Shown here: positions 41,281 to 48,416 of the stretch, piece by piece | Position numbering within the stretch: the stretch's first letter is position 1 | How the letters are laid out: each line of letters begins with the position of its first letter | Assembly: GCF_945915845.1 (NCBI RefSeq) | Contig: NZ_CAMEFX010000008.1 | Coordinates: forward strand, 1 to 64,000 | DNA length: 64,000 bases | Reading direction: 5' to 3' | Source of the DNA: an uncultured Actinobacillus sp. | GTDB lineage: Bacteria; Pseudomonadota; Gammaproteobacteria; Enterobacterales; Pasteurellaceae | Notes under the pieces: model-generated | What the model was told of the DNA's origin: nothing | Seen by the model: the letters and a program-made list of their open reading frames with translations, nothing else | The model's database searches: none | Translations under genes and position numbers: made by a program

Positions 41281-43640
41281 CTTCCAACCTCTTTAAATGT
41301 TTTATAATGATCTGTAGTAATAAATAATAAACCGTCACTTGAATATAATAATCTCGTTCCTGGTTGTTTATTTCTACCTATATTGTTACTAATACCAATA
41401 TCAGCCTCATACCAAACTCTTCCATCTTTACTAGGTAATAAGTTACTTTCGTTTCTAAAAATATCCCCACCAATTTGCCCTTGTTTGAAAGGTTTGCCAC
41501 TTGACCAATTATATAATTCTTTAGCTATATCCTTAGTTACATACTCATCAGGTAATTTTCCAGTTTTTTTCAAACTATCAATGACTAGAGCAGCATTTTG
41601 TTCTGCTTGTAAATCTAATTTTAATTTAGGATACAACGCAACATTCTCTGCCCCACTAGAAATCCTAACATCACCGTACTCATACCCCTGCGTTTTCCCC
41701 ATAACAGGCAACTTATATTTGCCTGTTAAAAATGCCAATGGCTTCTCATTTGAAACCGTTTTGATTCCACCTAATGCCATCAGCGTATCACTTAGGGTCA
41801 TGCTGTTATCAAGAATACGGTAAGCGTCCTCTTTGGACATTTGTCCTGACTTAGCTAAATCTAAGGCTAACTCTTCTTTTTGGCGTGTGAGTTCATCTTT
41901 CCCCACCAAAGCCTCATTTACCCGACCATAATCTCGCGTAAAGACCACAGAATATGGGCGATTGTCTTTGCTATTGTAGCTAACCGGTTGATATTGATCT
42001 GTCCAGCCGTTATAACTCGCTTTGGCTTTTTCGGCATCGGCGATCGCAGCGGAACAAGCGGATGAAGATTTACCAAAATCAGGGCAAACCGTTTTAATAT
42101 GCTCTTGGCGATCTCGGTCGAGTTTTTCTAACTCATTGATTCGAGTTTGAATTTTCTCTTTTTCTTCAGTATCTGTTGTTAGCTGTAATGCTAAGCGTAG
42201 TTTGAGAAGTTCCTCCGCTTCTTGACGATAGAGGTAGTTATTTTCTACGACTCTTTTTCCGATTTCACTTCCTATAGCTGTATTTATTGTGGAATCTCCG
42301 GCTAATCCACCTGCAATTCCTGCTGCAATTTGACTTAATTGGGAAAGTGTTTGGCGTTCATTTTCGGTTAATTCATCGCCTTTTTTACCGTAATATTTTT
42401 CGGCAATAATTTGTGCAGTTAATTCACTGACAGAACCTGCAACCGCCCCAGTAGCCCCATTCACACCGGCCGCTTTGGCTTCAATGGCACCGAGTACCGC
42501 GTGCGCTAAAATGTTGGTCACTTTGCTGTTGTCGTCTTTCGTGAGTGCATGAATTTGGTTGTTCAACGTTGGCGAAAGCGCGGCAACGGCAATTTGTTCA
42601 GCAGGCGAACCGGCAAGTACCGTGCTGACAACGGCGGTAACGGTATCAATATTTTGTTTATTTTTGCCACCAATTTCCCAGGCTTTGACAGCCGCTTCAG
42701 CGGTTTTGTACGTCTCGCTGTCTTTGTTATGTTGCTGTTTAACTTTGTCAAATTCTGCCTGCGCCTCTTGACGTTTGTTGTCAACGTAGGTTTTCGCCGC
42801 TTCTTGTAGGTTTGCCACCGCCGTTTGCACCGCGGTTTGCTCTTGTAAAGTGCGGTCAAGATTTAAGGTGTTTTCAACCTGTTCATTCGCGTTTTTAATT
42901 TCGGTATTAATCCCCAACGCTTTCGCCGTGGTTTGGGTCGGTTGGCTGTCTTTGTTTAAGGTGATTTTCCCTTCCGTGAGCGTGGCTTTAGTGAGGCTGC
43001 TGTCCGATTGGCTTTCATGCAGCGGAATGCCAATGCCGCCGGTTAGGCCGGTTTCGCCTTTTTCACGCTTAAGCGTTTTGTCCGCATATTGCGCACGGGT
43101 TGGATTGCTGATTACCTTACCGTTTTTGTCATAAAGCGTATCGCTACTACGGCTCATTCCTACAGAGCCTGACAAGCTTGTCGCTTGGCTATGACTGTCG
43201 TTTTGAATATCTTCAAAAGTGAAGCGATTTGTGCTTAATTCGCTGTTTTCTGCGCTAGTTGAAGCAATCACACCGCCTTTTAAATGTATATTGTCGGCGT
43301 TAATATGATAACCGCCGTCTTCGGCGTAAAGCCCAGACTGTTCATTCACTTGGTTTCTGCGTGCAGTACCTTTGGCACTTGAGCCACTCAGACTAAAGCT
43401 CCACGCGCTGCCTAAACCCAACTCAAGCTGTAAGCCGGCGCTTTGACTACTTTGTTTTTGGTATTCGCGGTCTTGTAGGCTTTCAATATAAAGATTACCG
43501 CCACTATGGAGGTTAATGGTCTTCGCCGTTACACCGGCACCGATGAGGTTAGTATCCTTGCCACTTTGAATAAGCGAAACGCCACTTGTATCGAATACAA
43601 GCAGTAAATTTACCGCTAGAATTTGCAAAACCTTAATCAT
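41271..43640 (-). CDS. CdiA-type module 6: truncated scaffold with barnase-type RNase
   Basis: 789 residues. Residues 1-24 (MIKVLQILAVNLLLVFDTSG...) come from the junction repeat; about 25-395 are shared CdiA scaffold; the pre-toxin region ends KRVVENN near 465. After a unique stretch, residues 712-789 are a barnase/RNase N1-T1 domain: IGGDIFRNE, GRVWYEADI, TRLLYSSDGLLF, TTDHYKTF. Glu745, Arg763 and His778 match barnase Glu73, Arg87 and His102. There is no ESPR/TPS domain, so it looks like an orphan cassette that would need recombination into a full cdiA, unless the leader directs export. Barstar follows. Confidence 0.88.
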   Translation of the reverse strand: MIKVLQILAVNLLLVFDTSGVSLIQSGKDTNLIGAGVTAKTINLHSGGNLYIESLQDREYQKQSSQSAGLQLELGLGSAWSFSLSGSSAKGTARRNQVNEQSGLYAEDGGYHINADNIHLKGGVIASTSAENSELSTNRFTFEDIQNDSHSQATSLSGSVGMSRSSDTLYDKNGKVISNPTRAQYADKTLKREKGETGLTGGIGIPLHESQSDSSLTKATLTEGKITLNKDSQPTQTTAKALGINTEIKNANEQVENTLNLDRTLQEQTAVQTAVANLQEAAKTYVDNKRQEAQAEFDKVKQQHNKDSETYKTAEAAVKAWEIGGKNKQNIDTVTAVVSTVLAGSPAEQIAVAALSPTLNNQIHALTKDDNSKVTNILAHAVLGAIEAKAAGVNGATGAVAGSVSELTAQIIAEKYYGKKGDELTENERQTLSQLSQIAAGIAGGLAGDSTINTAIGSEIGKRVVENNYLYRQEAEELLKLRLALQLTTDTEEKEKIQTRINELEKLDRDRQEHIKTVCPDFGKSSSACSAAIADAEKAKASYNGWTDQYQPVSYNSKDNRPYSVVFTRDYGRVNEALVGKDELTRQKEELALDLAKSGQMSKEDAYRILDNSMTLSDTLMALGGIKTVSNEKPLAFLTGKYKLPVMGKTQGYEYGDVRISSGAENVALYPKLKLDLQAEQNAALVIDSLKKTGKLPDEYVTKDIAKELYNWSSGKPFKQGQIGGDIFRNESNLLPSKDGRVWYEADIGISNNIGRNKQPGTRLLYSSDGLLFITTDHYKTFKEVGRWK
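42458..43545 (-). repeat. CdiA scaffold repeat type I, copy 1
   Basis: About 1.1 kb that recurs almost identically at 45069-46256, 49371-50430 and 51541-52859 (offsets 2841, 7143, 9314). This copy departs from the others upstream of the VENN motif, at codons for NGATGAVAG. Confidence 0.93.
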
Positions 43641-43771
43641 AAATAACCGCTTGTATTCTCCCTGTATTCTGCATTGTATGCTGTGAAAAATTCTTATGAT
43701 GAAGAAACCTGTATTCTCAAGGTTTCTAACAAGATCAAAATTATAAATAGCATACTTTGTGGAACACCTCC
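43572..43771 (-). repeat. Junction repeat, copy A
   Basis: Begins (minus strand) GGAGGTGTTCC just after the immunity gene of module 5, includes TATAAT at 43739-43744, contains a perfect Apl-type uptake sequence (ACCGCTTGT at 43646-43654) and a one-mismatch copy (ACAAGCAGT), and ends GGCGTTTCGCTT inside the start of module 6. It encodes that module's first 24 residues. Confidence 0.85.
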
Positions 43772-43777
43772 TCTAAG

Positions 43778-44347
43778 CTATACATCTGAATCAATGTAAA
43801 CATTAATATCTTTTCTTAAAGAACAAAAATTCAGAAACTTAATTGCTTCTGATTTATCTTCAGATAAAGAAATTACACCAAAACCACTATCATCATGTGG
43901 GTATACCGCCATATTTAACTTTGGATTTATAAAGAAACATACTTGTCCAACTACCTTTCCAAAGGTAAAAGCCATTATAATTTTACTGTAAAGCAAAAAA
44001 TTTTCTGAATCAAAATTTATAGATAAAAAATTTGCTGGTATGTATTCGTATTTATCATCATTATCAAGATATTTTTTAAGTTTTCCATTATATGGTTTTA
44101 AAAAGCCAGTTTTTTTAGCAAAATTATATTCATCAATATATATTAGCGCTTCTGGATCTGAATAAGCATCATCATCATAAGCCATACAGTTAATAGAAAA
44201 GAAATCATCTAATGACCTCTTAAAATATTGCTCAAAAAGCTCTATTGCGACATCTATACTCTCTGGAATTTTGATTTTTCGGGCAGAAAAGTATCCGACC
44301 CAAAACTGACTACTTCTAAATCCTTTGAAATTTATTTTATCTAGCAT
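43778..44347 (-). CDS. Putative immunity protein of module 5
   Basis: 189 residues from ATG 44347; GTG 44386 or ATG 44383 would overlap the toxin gene and are possible because AGGACG precedes them. The soluble, mixed alpha/beta protein has many acidic residues (YDDDAYSDPEALIYIDEY, YLDNDDKYEY) and no signal peptide, like many CdiI proteins. The family is not recognised. Its place directly after module 5 toxin is the evidence for immunity. Strongly AT-rich. Confidence 0.65.
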   Translation of the reverse strand: MLDKINFKGFRSSQFWVGYFSARKIKIPESIDVAIELFEQYFKRSLDDFFSINCMAYDDDAYSDPEALIYIDEYNFAKKTGFLKPYNGKLKKYLDNDDKYEYIPANFLSINFDSENFLLYSKIIMAFTFGKVVGQVCFFINPKLNMAVYPHDDSGFGVISLSEDKSEAIKFLNFCSLRKDINVYIDSDV

Positions 44348-44354
44348 AATGCTA

Positions 44355-46352
44355 TTATTTATCGATTTTGATAATTTTTCCATCACTACGTCCTATCGTT
44401 ATTTTTCGTGTTGGTGTTGGCGAATGTCCATTTAAACCAACTTTCCATTCACCAAATTTATCTGTATGTTCTGAATCGCTCTTTTGCCAAATTTCCCCTG
44501 TGTTTTTATTAATTTTATTTTTCCCCTTTGAAATAAAATCTTCAGGATGTGAATCTGGCGTTCGAACTATATCTCCAATCTCAGAATTATTAACCTTTTT
44601 CTTTGGTTTATCAGAGTAATCAACAGATTCTCTAGTAACAACATTATCTTCCCAATTACCAACATTGATTTCACTACCAGATATCACGCTTGTATCTACA
44701 ACATCTGGTTTGACATCAACAATAGTCGAATCTTTATTTTCTTCTACTGGGTATGGCAATATTAATGGCTCATTAGGTTTTATCGGTGCTCCTTCTAATT
44801 TAGGTATATCGTCTGGATCTATCGCTATACTAGAAGCATATTTTTGACTTAATTGAGTGATGAATTTCTCTGTAACAACATCATTCCCCATCAACATAAG
44901 TGTAATAAGATGTTCTAACTCATCACTAGAAAGATTCTCTACTATGTGTGCAGCAACTATTGACGATACGCCTGTTTTAAGGGCTAATTCTACAACTTCT
45001 TTAGCTATAGCTTTACGACAACTAGGCAGCATATAACACCCCCTAGCTACAAGAGCCAGGGTATTATTCTCCACCGCCCGTTTCCCAATCTCGCCACTCA
45101 CTCCGGCCGCGTAACCGCTATCTGCGGTCATTCCGCCGGCGATAGCACTGCCAATTTGGCTTAATGTGAGAATATTTTGTTTTTCCTCCTGGGTTAGGTC
45201 GTCTATTGTCTTGGTTTTGCCGTCTACGCCGTAAAGCTGTTCCGCCAGGGTGTGGGCGATGATTTCGGCACCGGCTGCCGCAACCGCGCCACTTGCTCCA
45301 TTCACACCGGCCGCTTTGGCTTCAATGGCACCGAGTACCGCGTGCGCTAAAATGTTGGTCACTTTGCTGTTGTCGTCTTTCGTGAGTGCATGAATTTGGT
45401 TGTTCAACGTTGGCGAAAGCGCGGCAACGGCAATTTGTTCAGCAGGCGAACCGGCAAGTACCGTGCTGACAACGGCGGTAACGGTATCAATATTTTGTTT
45501 ATTTTTGCCACCAATTTCCCAGGCTTTGACAGCCGCTTCAGCGGTTTTGTACGTCTCGCTGTCTTTGTTATGTTGCTGTTTAACTTTGTCAAATTCTGCC
45601 TGCGCCTCTTGACGTTTGTTGTCAACGTAGGTTTTCGCCGCTTCTTGTAGGTTTGCCACCGCCGTTTGCACCGCGGTTTGCTCTTGTAAAGTGCGGTCAA
45701 GATTTAAGGTGTTTTCAACCTGTTCATTCGCGTTTTTAATTTCGGTATTAATCCCCAACGCTTTCGCCGTGGTTTGGGTCGGTTGGCTGTCTTTGTTTAA
45801 GGTGATTTTCCCTTCCGTGAGCGTGGCTTTAGTGAGGCTGCTGTCCGATTGGCTTTCATGCAGCGGAATGCCAATGCCGCCGGTTAGGCCGGTTTCGCCT
45901 TTTTCACGCTTAAGCGTTTTGTCCGCATATTGCGCACGGGTTGGATTGCTGATTACCTTACCGTTTTTGTCATAAAGCGTATCGCTACTACGGCTCATTC
46001 CTACAGAGCCTGACAAGCTTGTCGCTTGGCTATGACTGTCGTTTTGAATATCTTCAAAAGTGAAGCGATTTGTGCTTAATTCGCTGTTTTCTGCGCTAGT
46101 TGAAGCAATCACACCGCCTTTTAAATGTATATTGTCGGCGTTAATATGATAACCGCCGTCTTCGGCGTAAAGCCCAGACTGTTCATTCACTTGGTTTCTG
46201 CGTGCAGTACCTTTGGCACTTGAGCCACTCAGACTAAAGCTCCACGCGCTGCCTAAATTTAAATCACTGCAGTGGTCGCGGCTAAGCAAAACACCACTTG
46301 TATCTAATACAAGCGGTAAATTTACCGCTAGAATTTGCAAAAATTTAATCAT
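44355..46352 (-). CDS. CdiA-type module 5: truncated scaffold with unassigned toxin end
   Basis: 665 residues. Leader from junction repeat B (MIKFLQILAVNLPLVLDTSG...), fused at LNLGSAWSFSLSG to shared scaffold, then KRAVENN near residue 428. The C-terminal 240 residues are unique: a helical entry region, a Pro/Asp-rich linker, then a compact end with RTPDSHPEDF, NTGEIWQKSDSEHTDKFGEW and DGKIIKIDK. The His/Asp/Glu-rich end suggests an enzyme, probably a nuclease; from memory it resembles a polymorphic-toxin group, perhaps the one called type 37, but I am not sure. No export signal of TpsA type. Confidence 0.8.
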   Translation of the reverse strand: MIKFLQILAVNLPLVLDTSGVLLSRDHCSDLNLGSAWSFSLSGSSAKGTARRNQVNEQSGLYAEDGGYHINADNIHLKGGVIASTSAENSELSTNRFTFEDIQNDSHSQATSLSGSVGMSRSSDTLYDKNGKVISNPTRAQYADKTLKREKGETGLTGGIGIPLHESQSDSSLTKATLTEGKITLNKDSQPTQTTAKALGINTEIKNANEQVENTLNLDRTLQEQTAVQTAVANLQEAAKTYVDNKRQEAQAEFDKVKQQHNKDSETYKTAEAAVKAWEIGGKNKQNIDTVTAVVSTVLAGSPAEQIAVAALSPTLNNQIHALTKDDNSKVTNILAHAVLGAIEAKAAGVNGASGAVAAAGAEIIAHTLAEQLYGVDGKTKTIDDLTQEEKQNILTLSQIGSAIAGGMTADSGYAAGVSGEIGKRAVENNTLALVARGCYMLPSCRKAIAKEVVELALKTGVSSIVAAHIVENLSSDELEHLITLMLMGNDVVTEKFITQLSQKYASSIAIDPDDIPKLEGAPIKPNEPLILPYPVEENKDSTIVDVKPDVVDTSVISGSEINVGNWEDNVVTRESVDYSDKPKKKVNNSEIGDIVRTPDSHPEDFISKGKNKINKNTGEIWQKSDSEHTDKFGEWKVGLNGHSPTPTRKITIGRSDGKIIKIDK
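45069..46256 (-). repeat. CdiA scaffold repeat type I, copy 2
   Basis: Same block as 42458-43545 but continuing to the VENN codons at its 3' end, as copies 3 and 4 do. Confidence 0.93.
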
Positions 46353-46480
46353 AAACAACCGCTTGCATTACCCCTGTGTTCTACATTGTATGCTGTGAAT
46401 AATTTTTATGATGAAGAAAGCTGTATTTTCAAGGTTTGAAATGAGGTCAAATTATAAACAGCACTCTTTATTGAACACCT
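46284..46480 (-). repeat. Junction repeat, copy B
   Basis: Between the immunity gene at 46498 and module 5. Carries a perfect Apl-type uptake sequence ACAAGCGGT at 46309-46317, a one-mismatch copy ACCGCTTGC, the conserved TATAAT and the leader codons. Confidence 0.83.
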
Positions 46481-46497
46481 ACTCATTTTTATTGAAC

Positions 46498-47142
46498 TTA
46501 CATATATATGTATATGTACTCAAATAATTCATACTCTCCATCTGTTATGGAAAATAAATACCTTTTATCTCTTTCCCATTTATAAAGACTAGTTATAAAT
46601 AATTTTTTATAGAAATTAGGTTTCCCATAAGTTGATAAAGCATAAATATCTTTACTAACTTTTCTAGCTTCTATAAAGAGATTAAAGTCAAATTCAGAAA
46701 TCTGGTTGAAAAATAACAACTTATCATTTGACATATATAACAAATTACTAATTGCTACTGAACTTTCTGATTCATCCGATGATTTAATTAGAGAGTAATA
46801 AAGCATATAATCATCATATTCATTTAACAATAATGCAAACACTGGAATAAAATCAAGATTTGCTCTAATGCATTTTTTTAAAAGGTTTCTTTTTATTATA
46901 TTCTTTATTTTTATCCTATTCCTTAATATAAATTTAGAGGAAATATTACCAATTAAAAATGCTGTTGATATTATTGCTGAATATTTATCAGAATCAGATA
47001 ATGATGTTAATATTTCTATAGCACATTTATCATCTAAATTTTCAATACCTAATAGATCATTAACAGCTATTCCCCAATCTTCAGAATTATACTCTAGTGT
47101 ATCATCTAATATTTGCTCTACTATTTGTTTATAATTTATCAT
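46498..47142 (-). CDS. Putative immunity protein for the Hint-linked toxin fragment
   Basis: 214 residues, very AT-rich, soluble, helical, with HEAT-like character (LDDKCAIEILTSLSDSDKYSAIISTAFLIGNISS) and no signal peptide. It starts immediately after the toxin fragment's stop, and a junction repeat follows its own stop. No family recognised; immunity is inferred from position. Confidence 0.65.
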   Translation of the reverse strand: MINYKQIVEQILDDTLEYNSEDWGIAVNDLLGIENLDDKCAIEILTSLSDSDKYSAIISTAFLIGNISSKFILRNRIKIKNIIKRNLLKKCIRANLDFIPVFALLLNEYDDYMLYYSLIKSSDESESSVAISNLLYMSNDKLLFFNQISEFDFNLFIEARKVSKDIYALSTYGKPNFYKKLFITSLYKWERDKRYLFSITDGEYELFEYIYIYM

Positions 47143-47143
47143 T

Positions 47144-47542
47144 CTATTCTAGCTCCTTTAACATTCTATTCACTTTATCAAGAGAATCTTGTTCAATTCT
47201 AATCCTTTCTTTGTGACCAGAATCCAACCCTCCTCTAAATTTAGTTTTCTCTGCCTTTCTTACCTTGATGCTATTTTCTAGAATAGTTTTTACTTCTAAA
47301 AGCTCCTCTTTATTGTAACCAATAGAATTTACCTTTTGTTTTAGGGAATTTCCATCCATATGGATTCGCCCATTATTTGTAACAGATGATTTTATATCTG
47401 TTACATTTGGGTTTAATTCACAACACTTATCATTATGCACCCAAACCCCAAGCTCACCGATATGGTGATCATCAACCATAATGTTATAAACCGTTGCATA
47501 ACGATCTAACACATTTTGGCTAGCCCTCCGAATCAGTACACC
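47144..47542 (-). pseudogene. Stranded toxin end of a CdiA-like protein with Hint remnant
   Basis: 133 open codons that begin right after an in-frame TAA and have no credible start (GTG 47512 is the first). The N-terminal part TVYNIMVDDHHIGELGVWVHND is the typical C-terminal end of a pre-toxin Hint domain, and the following 95 residues (KFRGGLDSGHKERIRIEQDSLDKV) are a small helical toxin-like end. The scaffold and VENN region are missing. It could be reactivated only by recombination into a larger gene. Its partner gene is intact. Confidence 0.7.
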
Positions 47543-47558
47543 TTATAAAACAAACATC

Positions 47559-47963
47559 TTAAATATCCATATCTACATAAAAGGTTACATCGTTACTTAA
47601 ATCTTCAGGTAACGAAATAAAATCTAGCCACTTAGTCAAAATATCACAAAAAGCATTAAATCCTATTCTTTCTTCAGGAAAATAGTCATCTCCATAATAT
47701 ACAATGACTTTCTCCAAGGAAATTTCAGCCCCCATAGATTGCCCCCACATATCGAAATCCGAGATTTCTCCAGATTTTATTCTTTCAATTTTAGCTAAAC
47801 CATTTTGGAGCCACTTTTTTTAGATGCTCAATTCCTAAACCTTCATCATTACCAAGAAATCCTGGTAAATTAGATCTTATCTGTTCATCTCCTCTATAAA
47901 GAGAACACCACGGTTCTTTAAAGTCTTTATGCCAAAAAATCTAACTTTCAGTTTATTATCCAT
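47559..47963 (-). pseudogene. Decayed duplicate of the module 4 immunity gene
   Basis: The last 63 codons (MWGQSMGAEISLEKVIVYYG) match the C-terminal half of the 48001-48399 protein (MWGQYWGADITKRVVTIYWG). Upstream, reading on, FLGNDEGLGIEHLKK matches FLNDDGGLGIEYLKK, but two frameshifts break it: an A7 run near 47820 that should be A6, and a T6 run near 47940 that should be T7. The start would be ATG 47963. A relic of a related immunity gene from a lost module. Confidence 0.8.
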
Positions 47964-48000
47964 TATTCAGCTGTTAAAACTCAATTTTTAACTTTATATT

Positions 48001-48399
48001 CTAATCTATAAGTAGTGTAAATTTTGGAACATCTCCATTTTGAGGATATTGACAAATAAACTCATACCATTTTCTTATAATTAGATCGAATGTTAAGAAA
48101 TCTACTATAGTTTCTAATTCATTATCATCATATCCCCAATAAATAGTAACTACCCTTTTTGTTATATCTGCACCCCAATATTGCCCCCACATATCAAACC
48201 TATCTTTGATACCTCTCTTAATACAATCAATTTCAGTAATACCATCTGATAGCCATTTTTTTAGATATTCAATCCCTAATCCACCATCATCATTCAGGAA
48301 TGCCCCCAAAGAACTATAAGGTTCAGAAATATTACAATCAGGTCTAAAAATATCATCATTAAACTCATCTGATATATACCAAGAAAATATTAGTTTCAT
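48001..48399 (-). CDS. Putative immunity protein of module 4 (EndoU)
   Basis: 132 residues, acidic and Trp/Tyr-rich (MKLIFSWYISDEFNDD, DMWGQYWGADITKRVV), no signal peptide, as expected for a cytoplasmic inhibitor. It starts 17 bases after the EndoU toxin stop. A frameshifted relative follows directly, so this immunity family has been duplicated. The family name is not recognised. Confidence 0.75.
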   Translation of the reverse strand: MKLIFSWYISDEFNDDIFRPDCNISEPYSSLGAFLNDDGGLGIEYLKKWLSDGITEIDCIKRGIKDRFDMWGQYWGADITKRVVTIYWGYDDNELETIVDFLTFDLIIRKWYEFICQYPQNGDVPKFTLLID

Positions 48400-48416
48400 A
48401 TAAATTCTCCAATTTA

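Noticed and set aside
42549..43134. Open frames on the plus strand within the scaffold repeats (also at 45390, 49692 and 51863)
   Set aside because: They are antisense shadows repeated only because the minus-strand cdiA scaffold is repeated; no ribosome-binding site or known family.
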